From an uncultured Muribaculaceae bacterium (lineage in GTDB: Bacteria > Bacteroidota > Bacteroidia > Bacteroidales > Muribaculaceae), in NCBI GenBank assembly GCA_910578095.1, contig CAJTOZ010000003.1, positions 74,649 to 138,648 on the forward strand: a stretch of DNA of 64,000 bases, given 5' to 3'. The notes beneath the pieces were generated by a model. The model had not been told where the DNA came from. It worked only from the letters and a program-made list of their open reading frames with translations, and ran no database searches. Below, one piece after another: positions 7,717 through 17,456 of the stretch (positions within the stretch are counted from its first letter, which is position 1; the number at the start of each line of letters is the position of its first letter). Made by a program: the position numbers and the translations under genes.

Positions 7717-9503
7717 TCAAAAAATATGGTCTTGTGGGCCACCTTTCGGCCTATGAGTTCGTTGTCGGGGTCGAGATCCAGAGCTTGCTGCCAATATTTG
7801 AGCGCCTGGTCGCGGTCGCCGGTCATGAAGTAAATGTCGCCGGCGTGGTCGAATACTTCAGCCGAAGGTTCCTCGCCGGACGGCTCGCTGTCGGACGGCT
7901 CGCTGTCGGCATACAGGCGCAGCACAGCATCGATGTAGCGTCGTGCGAGAGTGTATTCTTTCTTGCGGAAGAACACCCACGCGTAGGTGTCGAGGTAGGT
8001 GGGGTTCTCCGTGTCGCTTTTCACGGCGAGTGCCGAGAAGTGCTCGGCCCGGTCGAGAAGGGTGTCGGCCACGGCAAGATGGTAGGCGTAGTTGTTCATG
8101 GCCATGTAGTTGTGCGGGTTTATGCTTATGGCGCGCTCGTAGAGCACGGCCGAGCTGTCGCGGCGCCCGCGGGCGTATTCAATGTCGGCGCGTGTGCTCC
8201 AGTAGTCGCCTGCCGCCTCGGGGTTTTCTACGGCGGCTATGTCGAAGGAGTCGAGCATGGCTGTGGCCTCATCGTAGCGCTCGATGTTGGCGAGGCGGGC
8301 TGCGCCGACGATTGGAAAGTACAGGGCGTCGGGAAAGCGTGCGGCGGCGCGCCGTGCGGCGTCTATGACGCCTTCATCGCTGTTGCGCCGCGCCTGCATC
8401 TGCACGAGCATGCTCCACAGCTCGGGGTTCTCGGGGTCGAGGTCCACGGCGTAGCCTGCTTGCTCGGCGGCGGCATCGTTGCGTCCGGTCTGGGCCAGGA
8501 ATAGGGCGTTGAGGGCGTGCAGCTCGGGCTCTCCCGAGTTGACTTCGCGCAGCACTTCAAAAAGATGGTCGATGCGTGCGTGCTGTGTGGTGTCGTCGTA
8601 GAGGGCGCTGATGTAGGATTTGAGCATGCGCACCTTGTTGGGGAAGTCGAGGTTGACGCTCTCGAGCGCCCGGAACACCTCGCTGTCGAATGCGGCGCTG
8701 TCGCCACGGCGCAGGTGGAGCTGTGCGCGCAGCAGCAGGGCGCGTCCGTCGGTGCTGTCGATGGCGCAGACACGGTCGTAGCGTGCCAGGGCGCTGTCGG
8801 GCATGGTGAAGCTTTCAAACACTTGTCCGGTGTAGAGTGCCACGTCGGGGTCGGCCGGCGCGGCTGCCGAGAGGCGTGTGAGCTCTGCTACAACGGCGGC
8901 GGTGTCGGCGCGCAGAGCGAGTGCCCGTATCTTGTGGCTGGCGAGGCTGATGTCGAATCCGAGCCCTTCCTCCAGGCGGGAATATATGGTCATGGCGCTG
9001 TCGAATGCGGCGGTGTCGCCCCGCATGTACATGAGCACGTATGTGTCGGCGAGGTTCATGTCGGGGTCGTTGCGCCCCGGAAGGGCCTGCGAGAGGGCTT
9101 TCCACACGGCGGCCACATCGGCGTATTTGCCGAGGCGCGATGCTATGTCGGCCACGGCTGTGGCGTTCTCGTAGTTGTGCGGTGCGGCTTTGAATCGCTT
9201 CCACAGAGCGCTGTATGCGGCTTCTGTCCCGGCGCTGTCGAGGTCGGTGGTCTGCAGCAGCAGTTCGGCATACTCGGCGGCTATGTCGGGGTCGGAGGGG
9301 TCGAGCGCAGTGGCGCGTCTCAGCTTGGCGGCGTAGTCGGTGTAGTTTTCGCTGCTGAGGTCGGACATCGCGTCGAGGAAGATGTAGGCCGCCTTGCGCC
9401 GCGCGGCTTCATCGTCCCAACGGTCGGGGCTGCCGGCGGCCGACATCACGGCTGCTGCTATGAACAGCGTGGCGAGCAGGGCGTGGTGCAGTCGGTGTCT
9501 CAT
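7713..9503 (-). CDS. exported TPR-repeat protein
   Basis: 596 residues with a signal peptide (cleavage after about residue 24) and TPR helices along the whole length, e.g. YDRVCAIDSTDGRALLLRAQLHLRRG, YERAISINPHNYMAMNNYAYHL and the C-terminal HAGDIYFMTGDRDQALKYWQQALDLDPDN. A short acidic low-complexity insert, SEPSDSEPSGEEPSAE (about residues 541-556), is encoded by an imperfect 15-base tandem repeat at 7872-7910. Sits between dut (1-base overlap, TGATG) and DUF4292 (4-base overlap). It is probably a periplasmic scaffold partnered with the DUF4292 lipoprotein. Confidence 0.85.
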   Translation of the reverse strand: MRHRLHHALLATLFIAAAVMSAAGSPDRWDDEAARRKAAYIFLDAMSDLSSENYTDYAAKLRRATALDPSDPDIAAEYAELLLQTTDLDSAGTEAAYSALWKRFKAAPHNYENATAVADIASRLGKYADVAAVWKALSQALPGRNDPDMNLADTYVLMYMRGDTAAFDSAMTIYSRLEEGLGFDISLASHKIRALALRADTAAVVAELTRLSAAAPADPDVALYTGQVFESFTMPDSALARYDRVCAIDSTDGRALLLRAQLHLRRGDSAAFDSEVFRALESVNLDFPNKVRMLKSYISALYDDTTQHARIDHLFEVLREVNSGEPELHALNALFLAQTGRNDAAAEQAGYAVDLDPENPELWSMLVQMQARRNSDEGVIDAARRAAARFPDALYFPIVGAARLANIERYDEATAMLDSFDIAAVENPEAAGDYWSTRADIEYARGRRDSSAVLYERAISINPHNYMAMNNYAYHLAVADTLLDRAEHFSALAVKSDTENPTYLDTYAWVFFRKKEYTLARRYIDAVLRLYADSEPSDSEPSGEEPSAEVFDHAGDIYFMTGDRDQALKYWQQALDLDPDNELIGRKVAHKTIFFE

Positions 9504-9946
9504 CAGTCAAGTCCTGTGTGTCCGAAGGCACCGTCGCCACGGCGTGTGCGGTCGATCTCCTCTACGGGTTCCCATGCTATGTGGGTGTAGGGGGCGATGA
9601 CCATCTGGCAAATGCGCTCTCCGGGGTTGATGGTGAACGGCTCACGGCCGAGGTTGATTACGATTACGGAGATCTCGCCGCGATAGTCGGCGTCGACAGT
9701 TCCGGGGCTGTTGGCGAGTGTGATGCCGTGGCGCAGTGCGAGGCCGCTGCGCGGGCGCATCTGCATTTCGTAGCCGGCCGGCAGCTGCACGCGCAGGCCT
9801 GTGGGAATGAGGGCGCGGTCGAGCGATTGTAGGGTGATGGGCTCGGCGATGGCCGCGCGCACGTCCATTCCCGCGGCTTCGTTTGTCTCGTAGGCGGGCA
9901 GTTCGTAGCCCGAGCGGTTGATTATTTTTACTTTTAGTCGTTCCAT
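9503..9946 (-). CDS. dut: dUTP diphosphatase
   Basis: 147 residues; hydrolyses dUTP to dUMP and pyrophosphate. All five trimeric dUTPase motifs are present: AGMDVRA, PRSGLALRHG, NSPGTVDADYRGE (catalytic Asp), GERICQMVIAP, and the C-terminal RGDGAFGHTG that closes the active site. The start at 9946 (MERLKVKIINRSG) gives the normal family length; an upstream in-frame start would add 28 unrelated residues. Confidence 0.97.
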   Translation of the reverse strand: MERLKVKIINRSGYELPAYETNEAAGMDVRAAIAEPITLQSLDRALIPTGLRVQLPAGYEMQMRPRSGLALRHGITLANSPGTVDADYRGEISVIVINLGREPFTINPGERICQMVIAPYTHIAWEPVEEIDRTRRGDGAFGHTGLD

Positions 9947-10001
9947 GTTATAATAACAAGCGCGGGGCCGAAGTGGATGCTCCGGCATGTGAAAAAACGG
10001 T

Positions 10002-12425
10002 TCAGATGGCTGTGTGGCAGGCCTTGCCATCGTAGTCGAGGGTGCGGGTGGTTCCCGTGGCGGCGTTGACTATGGTGAATGTGCGGCGCTCCGGCATGCC
10101 CGGGAATGAGCCGCTGCGGGGAGCTATGGAGAGGGTGCCTGCGGCATCGGAATAGTCGAAGCGTATGGTGGAGTGGCGCCCGCGGGTGTAGCCGTAGCCA
10201 TCGCCTTCGTCCTCGTAGAGGGTGAAGGAGCCGTCGGCGCCGGGAAACACACGTATGGTGAGCTCGTCCCAGGGCTTTTCGGAGGCGTACTGAACGTCGG
10301 GGCCGAGGGGTATGATGCTGCCGGCGCGGGCAAACACGGGTATGTCGGCGAGAGTGTTGGCTATCGTGACGGTGCGTCCTCCGCGGTAGCGTGTGCCGGT
10401 GAAAAAGTCATACCAGTCGGTGCCAGCCGGCAGATAGGCTGTGGCTGTGCCCGGCGCACGGAAGTCGATGTGGGTGGCGGCGACGGCATTTGTGCCGGAA
10501 TTGCGGTCCCATCCGCTGTTTTCGTCGATGTCGACCACGGCTTCGGGGGTATAGAAAGGATCGAGCACGGGCGCCACGAGCAGCGACTGCCCGAACATGA
10601 ACTGGCGGTCGGCATCGGCGGCGCGTGCATCGGCCGGGAATTCTATGGCCAGCGGGCGCATGAACGATGCATCGGCATCGGTTACCTGCCATGCCGTGGC
10701 ATAGATGTAGGGGAGCAGTGAGTAGCGCAGGCGTATGGCGCCGGCGAGTGCATCGAAAGCTGCATCGCCCGGTTTGCCGAACTGGTATATCTCGCGGGGA
10801 GAATCGGCGCCGTGGGAGCGCATCATGGGCGTGAATACGCCCAGCTGCGTCCAGCGCACGGTGAGTTCCTGGAACTGCGGGTTTTGCGCGGCGGGTTGTC
10901 CGGCGGTGGAGTAGTGGCTGCAGAAAAATCCTCCCAGATCGGAATTGACGTTGGGGTTTCCGGTCATGGTGAAATTGAGGTGGGATGGAATCTGTCGGCG
11001 CAACATGTCCCAGGTGGAGGCTACGTCGCCGGTCCAGACGTTGCACCCGTAGCGCTGCTGTCCGAACCATCCGGAGCGTGTGAGGATGAACACACGGCGT
11101 GTGGTGTCGGCCTGCAGCTGATGGTCGTGCACGCCTCCTACGGTGAGGAGAGGATAGGCTCCGCGGCGCCGGCGGAAGCTACGTCCATCGCCGGTGTCGA
11201 AGTCCATGTGGCCGTCGAAATGGTCGGGCTCGGTGGAGTCCATCCACCATCCGTCGATATTGAGGTGGTGCAGGCGGGAGAGGTGGCGCCAGTAGATATC
11301 GCGTGCGCGGGGATCGTAGCAGTTGTAGACGCGCACTCCTGATGGATAGTCCATGCGCGGCGGCCAGATGTGGGAGATGCCCGATTGCGGCCATGTGGAT
11401 ATGTCGAAGAGCAGCCCGAGGGAGTCGAGTTCGGCATACTGTTTTGTTTGAGGCCCGAACGACGACCATATGGATATGATCATGTGGGCGTTCATGGCGT
11501 GTATGCTGTCGGTCATGCGCTGTGGGTCGGGAAAATCGGGGCTCATGAATTCCATTGCGTTCCACAGATAGTTGTTGCCCCAGTATTGCCAGTCCTGGAT
11601 GATGCCGTCGAGCGGAACCCCCAGCTCGCGGTAGCGCTTGATCACGCCGCATATCTCGTCCTGCGACTTGTATCGCTCCCGCGACTGCCAGAAGCCGTAG
11701 GTCCATAGCGGCATCATGGGCACACGTCCGGAAAGGCGTCTCATTTCCGCTACGGCACCTCCGGTGGTGCCGTCGGGCGCCATGAAATAGTAGTCCACGG
11801 CGTCGGCGGGCTCCGATGCGAAGGTCATGATATTGGCTGTGTCGGAGAAGGCTGTCGGGGAGAAGCAGTCCCAGTAGAGGGCGTAGCCGCGTGTGGAGTG
11901 TATGGCGGGGATGCCGTCCTCGATGTTTCCGGGCATGAGGGTGCGGCGGAATCCGCGTCGCGACACTTTCAGGCCACCGAGATTGCCAAGACCGTAGATA
12001 TGCTCGGCAGGTGTCAGGCGGAAGCTCTGCGCGGCTGTGCGTGCGTCGTGGCCGAGTTCGGTGCATGAGCCGAACGCTGCGGGTGCGCTCTCGCGCAGCA
12101 GGGTGTGGCCATGCTTGTCGGCGAACGCGACGGTGCCGGTGCGCTTGTCGATGTCCACCCGCATGGCCGATGTGGTGTAGGATGCTTTGCCCGAGCTGTG
12201 GCGCTCTGCCACGCGCACGGCACTGTCGGGACGCGCCACTATGGCTTCCGAGGGTGCGGGGATGGCAGCTCCGGATGGTGTCTTGACCACGCGCACGGTG
12301 TGCGGCGAGTAGAATTCGAGGTGGATGCGCAGGCTGTCGATGTCAATGCTGTATGGTGCGTTGCCGGCATTGGATAACAGGCATGAGCAGAAGCAAAGAA
12401 CGACAGGCAGCAGAAGTTTTTTCAT
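10002..12425 (-). CDS. secreted glycoside hydrolase family 31
   Basis: 807 residues with a signal peptide (MKKLLLPVVLCFCSCLLSNA). Domain order is that of GH31 alpha-glucosidase/alpha-xylosidase: N-terminal beta-sandwich, (beta/alpha)8 barrel with DGIIQDWQYWG, and the nucleophile motif WWMDSTEPDHF (Asp of WMD); the segment WTGDVASTWDML carries the likely acid/base Asp. Then come two C-terminal beta domains and a DUF5110-like end. The substrate cannot be read from the sequence. The neighbouring mini sorting-tail protein 26 bases upstream may share its transcript. Confidence 0.9.
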   Translation of the reverse strand: MKKLLLPVVLCFCSCLLSNAGNAPYSIDIDSLRIHLEFYSPHTVRVVKTPSGAAIPAPSEAIVARPDSAVRVAERHSSGKASYTTSAMRVDIDKRTGTVAFADKHGHTLLRESAPAAFGSCTELGHDARTAAQSFRLTPAEHIYGLGNLGGLKVSRRGFRRTLMPGNIEDGIPAIHSTRGYALYWDCFSPTAFSDTANIMTFASEPADAVDYYFMAPDGTTGGAVAEMRRLSGRVPMMPLWTYGFWQSRERYKSQDEICGVIKRYRELGVPLDGIIQDWQYWGNNYLWNAMEFMSPDFPDPQRMTDSIHAMNAHMIISIWSSFGPQTKQYAELDSLGLLFDISTWPQSGISHIWPPRMDYPSGVRVYNCYDPRARDIYWRHLSRLHHLNIDGWWMDSTEPDHFDGHMDFDTGDGRSFRRRRGAYPLLTVGGVHDHQLQADTTRRVFILTRSGWFGQQRYGCNVWTGDVASTWDMLRRQIPSHLNFTMTGNPNVNSDLGGFFCSHYSTAGQPAAQNPQFQELTVRWTQLGVFTPMMRSHGADSPREIYQFGKPGDAAFDALAGAIRLRYSLLPYIYATAWQVTDADASFMRPLAIEFPADARAADADRQFMFGQSLLVAPVLDPFYTPEAVVDIDENSGWDRNSGTNAVAATHIDFRAPGTATAYLPAGTDWYDFFTGTRYRGGRTVTIANTLADIPVFARAGSIIPLGPDVQYASEKPWDELTIRVFPGADGSFTLYEDEGDGYGYTRGRHSTIRFDYSDAAGTLSIAPRSGSFPGMPERRTFTIVNAATGTTRTLDYDGKACHTAI

Positions 12426-12451
12426 GGATGGCTGTTGTGAGGTTGTCGTCG

Positions 12452-12772
12452 CTACAATGTTATGCGCAGGGTGGTGTCGCCGGCTTTGAGTATGTATATG
12501 CCGCGTGCGTGAACTTTCAGGCGCGATGTGCCGGCAGGCAGTTCGGTCTGTGAGACGGTCTGCCCGAGGATGGTGAACAGCTTGACTTGCGCCCGGCGCG
12601 AGAGGGTGACGTAGACGTAGCCTTCGCGCACGGTGGCTGTGACGGCGACGGGGGTGTCGTTGTCGGCAGCCGTGAGTTCTATTGTCTCCCATACGCGTGT
12701 GGGCGCGGCTCCTGCCGGCATGGCGGCCAGGAGAAGCAGTGCGGCGAGTATGGTGAGAGCTTTTCTGCGCAT
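12452..12772 (-). CDS. mini secreted protein consisting of a type IX sorting-tail-like domain
   Basis: 106 residues: signal peptide (to about 23, PAGAA), a short beta stretch (VWETIELTAADNDTPVAVTA) and then a segment resembling the type A sorting domain of type IX secretion cargo, VKLFTILGQTVSQTELPAG followed by ARGIYILKAGDTTLRITL. There is no cargo domain in front of it. Such stand-alone tails occur in Bacteroidales, but their role is unknown. Lies between asparaginase (5 bases upstream) and GH31 (26 bases downstream). Confidence 0.75.
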   Translation of the reverse strand: MRRKALTILAALLLLAAMPAGAAPTRVWETIELTAADNDTPVAVTATVREGYVYVTLSRRAQVKLFTILGQTVSQTELPAGTSRLKVHARGIYILKAGDTTLRITL

Positions 12773-12777
12773 GGGGT

Positions 12778-13809
12778 TTATACAGACATTTCTCCGGCTA
12801 TGGTATGGACCATGCGCCGGCGCACGGCTTCGGGAGAGAGCCCGAGGCCAAAAAGGAACATCATTTTTGTGAGCGCCGCCTCGAAGGTGATATCGGCGCC
12901 GCTGATCACTCCGGTGTTGCTGAGAATGTCGCCGGCGAGATATCGTCCCGGGTGCACGCCGCCGTCGGCGCATTGTGTGACGTTGGCTATGACGATGCCT
13001 CTGCGCACGGCTTCGGCAATGGCTTCTGTGAACCACGCGGCGGTGGGGGCGTTGCCGGTGCCGTATGTGCGCAGCACGATGCCTTTGATGCCCGGAGTGG
13101 CGAGCATGTGGCGCAGGGCTGTCTCGGTGATTCCCGGGAAGACGTCGATGGCGATTACGTTGGTGTCGAGGGTGTAGTGGGCTCTCATTCCGGAGCCGTG
13201 TCCGTGGTCGCGGTGCAGGCTCTCGCGGTTGTAGTGTATGCCGAGGCCTATGCGCGCGAGTTCGGGGTAGTTGCTGCTGCGGAATGCGTTGAAATTGTCG
13301 GCGGAGCGCTTGCTGGCGCGGTTGCCACGCCATAGGTAGTCTTCAAACAGAATGGCTACCTCCTGCACCATCGGGCGGCCGTCGGTGTCGCGCTCGGCGG
13401 CTATCTGCAGTGCTGTTATGAGGTTTTCCTCGCCATCGGTGCGCACTTCCCCGATGGGCAGTTGCGAGCCTGTGATGATGACGGGTTTCTCAAGGCCGTC
13501 GAGCATGAACGACAGTGCGGAGGCGGTGTAGGCCATGGTGTCAGTGCCGTGCAGCACCACGAATCCGTCGTAGCTGTCGTAGTTGTCGGCGATGGCGCGC
13601 ACGATGTCCTGCCAGTGGGCGGGGCTCATGTCGCTGGAGTCGATGGGCGGGTCGAACTGAATATTGTCGATGACATAGTCCAGCATCTTGATCTTAGGCA
13701 CGTTGTCCATCAGATGCGAGAAGTCGAACGGGCGCAGCGCCTTGGTGGCCTGATCTTCGATCATGCCTATGGTGCCGCCTGTGTAGACTATGAGAATGCG
13801 TGGCTTCAT
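12778..13809 (-). CDS. ansA: type I L-asparaginase
   Basis: 343 residues, cytoplasmic type I asparaginase length. It hydrolyses L-asparagine to aspartate and ammonia. The N-terminal active-site Thr motif YTGGTIGM (about residues 9-16) and the second motif GFVVLHGTDTMAYTASALSFM (Thr-Asp near 90) are intact, and GSQLPIGEVRTDGEENL is also typical. No signal peptide. Confidence 0.93.
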   Translation of the reverse strand: MKPRILIVYTGGTIGMIEDQATKALRPFDFSHLMDNVPKIKMLDYVIDNIQFDPPIDSSDMSPAHWQDIVRAIADNYDSYDGFVVLHGTDTMAYTASALSFMLDGLEKPVIITGSQLPIGEVRTDGEENLITALQIAAERDTDGRPMVQEVAILFEDYLWRGNRASKRSADNFNAFRSSNYPELARIGLGIHYNRESLHRDHGHGSGMRAHYTLDTNVIAIDVFPGITETALRHMLATPGIKGIVLRTYGTGNAPTAAWFTEAIAEAVRRGIVIANVTQCADGGVHPGRYLAGDILSNTGVISGADITFEAALTKMMFLFGLGLSPEAVRRRMVHTIAGEMSV

Positions 13810-13852
13810 CGTTTGTAGTTCAAGATTTTCAAGTTGTTTCGTCCCCGTGGGG

Positions 13853-15904
13853 TTACTTTACCTGTGCGCCGGGGGCTACGGTGTCGCTGACGGTGGTGAG
13901 CACGAGGCGGCCGTCCTTGTCCTCGGCAGAGAGGAGCATGCCCTGGGATTCAATGCCGCGGAGCTTGCGCGGAGGCAGGTTGGCTATGAACACTACCTGC
14001 TTGCCCACGAGAGCGGAGGGGTCGGGGTAGCTTTTGGCTATGCCGCTGACGATGGTGCGGTGTGTGCCCGTGCCGTCGTCGATGAGGAAGCGCAGCAGCT
14101 TGTCGGCTTTGGGCACGCGCTCGCACTCAAGCACGGTGCCCACGCGCAGGTCGGAGCGGCAGAAGGTGTCGAAATCCACGTCGGCCTGTTGCTCGGCGGG
14201 TTTCCACGAGGCTTCGAGATTGGCTTTCTTGGTGTCGGCGAGGCGCTTGAGTTGTGCTTCCACGGCTTCATCCTCGATTTTGTCGAAGAGCAGCTCGGGT
14301 TGATTGATGCGGGCGCCAGCGGGCACAAGACCTGTGCTGCCGAGCATATCCCAGCTGATGGTGCCGATGCCCAACATGCGCACGAGTTTTTCCGACATGA
14401 AGGGAAGGAAGGGCGCGAAGGCTACCGACAGATTGGCGCACAGCTGCATGGCCAGATAGAGTATCGTGGCGGTGCGGTCCATGTCGGTCTTGGCTGTCTT
14501 CCACGGCTCGGTTTCCTGCAGGTAGCGGTTGCCCAGGCGGGCTATGTCCATGGCCTGGCGCAGGGCGTCGCGGAAATGGAAGTTGTCGAGCGAGTCGGTG
14601 AGTGCGGCGATGCTGTCGCGCAGCTCGGCCAGCATTTTCTCGTCTGTTTCGTTGAATGCGCCGGGAGCAGGCACAGTGCCGTCGAAATATTTGTGGGTGA
14701 GCACCATGGCGCGGTTCACGAAATTGCCGAGAATGGCCACCAGCTCGTTGTTGTTGCGTGCCTGGAAATCGGCCCAGGTGAAATCGTTGTCCTTGGTTTC
14801 GGGAGCGTTGGCTGTGAGCACATAACGCAGCACATCCTGCTTGCCGGGGAAGTCGCGCAGGTACTCGTGGAGCCACACGGCCCAGTTGCGCGAGGTGCTT
14901 ATCTTGTCGCCCTCGAGGTTGAGGAATTCATTGGAAGGCACATTGTCGGGCAGCTGGTAGCCATCGCCGTAGGCCATGAGCATGGCCGGGAAGATGATGC
15001 AGTGGAACACGATGTTGTCCTTGCCAATGAAGTTGATGATGCGTGTCTCGGGGTCCTTCCACCAGGTCTCCCATGTGTCGGGCAGCAGCTCCTTGGTGTT
15101 GGAGATATAGCCGATGGGGGCGTCGAACCACACATAGAGCACCTTGCCATCGGCGCCTTCCACGGGCACGGGGATGCCCCAGTCGAGGTCGCGGGTGACG
15201 GCGCGGGGCTGCAGGCCGAGGTCGAGCCACGACTTGCACTGGCCGTACACGTTGGTGCGCCATTCCTTGTGGCCGTCGAGAATCCAGTGCTGGAGCTTGT
15301 CCTGCCATCGGTCGAGGGGCAGGTACCAGTGGAATGTCTCGCGGAGCACGGGTGTGTTGCCGGTCTCGGCGCAGCGGGGGTTGATGAGGTCGGTGGCGCT
15401 GAGCGACGAGCCGCATTTCTCGCACTGGTCGCCATAAGCGCCGGGAGCGTGGCACACGGGGCACTCGCCCACCACGTTGCGGTCGGTGACGAAGCGTCCG
15501 GCGCCTTCGTCGTAGAATTGCATTGACGGCTTTTCCACGAAGCCGCCCTTGTCGTATATGTGGCGGAAGAATTCCGACGCCGTTTCGGCGTGTGTGGCCG
15601 ATGTGGTGCGGGAGTAGATGTCGAACGACACTCCGAACTCTTCGAAGGAGTCTTTGATGAGTTTGTGATAACGGTCCACCACATCCTGCGGAGTGATGCC
15701 TTCCTTACGTGCGCGGATGGTGATGGGCACACCGTGCTCGTCGCTGCCGCCTATCATCACTACGTCCTGGCCGCGCAGGCGCAGATAGCGTGCATAGATG
15801 TCGGCAGGCACGTATACGCCGGCCAGATGGCCGATGTGCACAGGGCCGTTGGCATAAGGGAGAGCGGTGGTTATGAGGGTGCGTTTGAATTTCGATTCTT
15901 CCAT
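13853..15904 (-). CDS. metG: methionyl-tRNA synthetase
   Basis: 683 residues, the long form. HIGH-type motif ALPYANGPVHIGHLAG near residue 15; a zinc-binding insertion with CPVCHAPGAYGDQCEKCG; GSDEHGVP; the KMSKS-type loop reads GDKISTSRNWAV; an anticodon-binding helical domain; and a C-terminal EMAP/Trbp111-like tRNA-binding domain from about residue 575 (FCRSDLRVGTVLECERVPKADKLLRFLIDDG). A matched promoter lies directly upstream. Confidence 0.97.
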   Translation of the reverse strand: MEESKFKRTLITTALPYANGPVHIGHLAGVYVPADIYARYLRLRGQDVVMIGGSDEHGVPITIRARKEGITPQDVVDRYHKLIKDSFEEFGVSFDIYSRTTSATHAETASEFFRHIYDKGGFVEKPSMQFYDEGAGRFVTDRNVVGECPVCHAPGAYGDQCEKCGSSLSATDLINPRCAETGNTPVLRETFHWYLPLDRWQDKLQHWILDGHKEWRTNVYGQCKSWLDLGLQPRAVTRDLDWGIPVPVEGADGKVLYVWFDAPIGYISNTKELLPDTWETWWKDPETRIINFIGKDNIVFHCIIFPAMLMAYGDGYQLPDNVPSNEFLNLEGDKISTSRNWAVWLHEYLRDFPGKQDVLRYVLTANAPETKDNDFTWADFQARNNNELVAILGNFVNRAMVLTHKYFDGTVPAPGAFNETDEKMLAELRDSIAALTDSLDNFHFRDALRQAMDIARLGNRYLQETEPWKTAKTDMDRTATILYLAMQLCANLSVAFAPFLPFMSEKLVRMLGIGTISWDMLGSTGLVPAGARINQPELLFDKIEDEAVEAQLKRLADTKKANLEASWKPAEQQADVDFDTFCRSDLRVGTVLECERVPKADKLLRFLIDDGTGTHRTIVSGIAKSYPDPSALVGKQVVFIANLPPRKLRGIESQGMLLSAEDKDGRLVLTTVSDTVAPGAQVK

Positions 15905-15930
15905 CTTTTATAGTCTGATGTTTCAACTTG

Positions 15931-15961
15931 CAAAAATAGCAAAAATTCATCAAACTACAAA
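15931..15961 (-). promoter_or_regulatory. metG promoter
   Basis: On the minus strand TTTG (15958-15961), 19 bases, TATTTTTG (15931-15938): a full Bacteroidota -33/-7 promoter ending 26 bases before the metG start. Confidence 0.75.
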
Positions 15962-15986
15962 ATTGGGCCTCAGGGCGCAAAATACG

Positions 15987-17429
15987 TCACTCCGATGCGT
16001 CGTCGGGCACGAATACGTAGGCGCCGAGGTCGGGGGCGGTGCCGCGCGGATTGCCGTAGGCGTCCACTGCCGCGCGGGGGTCGACGGCGTATTGCATGCC
16101 GGCGCCGATGGCGGGCGATCCGGGCTGCAGGCGGTAGTCGAACACGTAGGCCGCGCGGTCGTTGCGGTACATCGGGTCGGTGTCCCAGAGGCACGAAATG
16201 AAATTGTCGTCGTCCGATCCGGCGCTTTTCAGCAGGCAATAGCGGATGGAGATGTTGGTGCCGGTGAGGTCGCCGCGGTTCACATCGTCGCCGATACCGT
16301 AGATAATGCTGTTGGAGATGTCGGCCGAGGCGAAAGGTGCGCCGCTGCCATCGTCGTCCTTGTCTTTGCCGTCTTTGGGGGTGTAGCCGGTGTGGTAGAG
16401 TTGCAGGGCCGGTCCTGTGATGGCGGAAAACAGGTAGTAGTTGGCAAGCGTGCAATGGTTTATGTTGTGGGTGCCGCCCTGAAGGCGCACGAGCCCTTCG
16501 CCGCCCTCGGCAAACTCGCATCCGAACAGAGCCGTGGAGGCGTGTATGGCTTCAAACACAAGGCCTGCTGAGTTGTGCAGGCGGCAGTTGAGAAGCGTCA
16601 GGGTGGGTGTGGTGCCGGTGGCGGGGTCGCCTTCGATGCGCACTCCCTGCCAGGTGTTGCGGATGTCGGTGTTTATGAGTACGTTGTCGCGGCTGGTGGC
16701 CGTGAGGAATACGCCTGTCCACTGGCGCGACATGATGTCGAACGAGATGTCGGCCACCACGTTGCCGGTGCGGTCGCCGGCCATGTGCACGGGGGCCTCA
16801 GGTGTGCCGAGACTGATAAGGGTGCCGCGCACGGCCAGGTGCGCGCCATCATGGAAAAGCAATTCTGCGCCCGGGCCGAGCCTGAGCGTGGCGCCAGGTG
16901 CTACGACGAGTGAGTCGTAGACAATGTATGGCCTACCGGCGGGGATGTCGGTATCGTCGGTGAGAGTGACGGCGCGCATGCGCACTGCATCGCGTCCCTG
17001 CGCATCGAGCACTACCGAGCGTGTGACGCCGCAGGCGGTGAAATCGACCGTGGCGCGCACATCGACGGGTATGTCGCGTCCATTGGGCGGCAAGGTGGCT
17101 TCCACAAACACATAAATGGAATCTTTCGCGCGGATCTCGACGTCGCTGAACTCGCGTCCGCTGAAGCCGTCGACATTCAGGCGGAAGCATTCGGGATGGT
17201 CTCCGCCGAGGTTCAGTGATGTTATGGCCACGGAGCGCGATGCGCGGTTGTGTATGGTGAAGCGGTGTGTGGGAGTGGGCTCGTCGGTGAACACGGTGCC
17301 GAGATGGAGGGTGTCGACTGCTGCGACCGGTGCATCGGCTGCTGCCGTGGTGAAGCCGTCCTCGATGCAGCCTGTGGCGCCAAGGAGGATAAGCAGCGAT
17401 ATGGAGAGAGTGTATACGAACTTTTTCAT
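15987..17429 (-). CDS. beta-helix surface lipoprotein
   Basis: 480 residues. Lipoprotein signal with lipobox LLGATGC (Cys21); an immunoglobulin-like N-terminal region (LHLGTVFTDEPTPTHRFTIHNRASRSVAITSLNLGG, an abnormal-spindle/choice-of-anchor-type pattern); then a right-handed parallel beta-helix (residues ~160-400, NVLINTDIRNTWQGVRIEG... CRLHNSAGLVFEAIHAS). The end, PAIGAG...DAYGNPRGTAPDLGAYVF, is the classic closing motif of parallel beta-helix proteins. A structural adhesin or polysaccharide-binding role is possible, but no catalytic residues are evident. It is 27 bases downstream of folK, probably co-transcribed. Confidence 0.8.
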   Translation of the reverse strand: MKKFVYTLSISLLILLGATGCIEDGFTTAAADAPVAAVDTLHLGTVFTDEPTPTHRFTIHNRASRSVAITSLNLGGDHPECFRLNVDGFSGREFSDVEIRAKDSIYVFVEATLPPNGRDIPVDVRATVDFTACGVTRSVVLDAQGRDAVRMRAVTLTDDTDIPAGRPYIVYDSLVVAPGATLRLGPGAELLFHDGAHLAVRGTLISLGTPEAPVHMAGDRTGNVVADISFDIMSRQWTGVFLTATSRDNVLINTDIRNTWQGVRIEGDPATGTTPTLTLLNCRLHNSAGLVFEAIHASTALFGCEFAEGGEGLVRLQGGTHNINHCTLANYYLFSAITGPALQLYHTGYTPKDGKDKDDDGSGAPFASADISNSIIYGIGDDVNRGDLTGTNISIRYCLLKSAGSDDDNFISCLWDTDPMYRNDRAAYVFDYRLQPGSPAIGAGMQYAVDPRAAVDAYGNPRGTAPDLGAYVFVPDDASE

Positions 17430-17456
17430 CAGTATAATAACGTCGCGGAGGCGGTA

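Noticed and set aside
7872..7910. Tandem 15-base repeat, considered as a CRISPR or regulatory repeat
   Set aside because: It lies inside the TPR gene and encodes an acidic Ser/Glu/Pro insert; only about two copies and no spacers.
13790..15526. Long plus-strand open frame opposite metG
   Set aside because: Shadow of methionyl-tRNA synthetase, which has all motifs on the minus strand.
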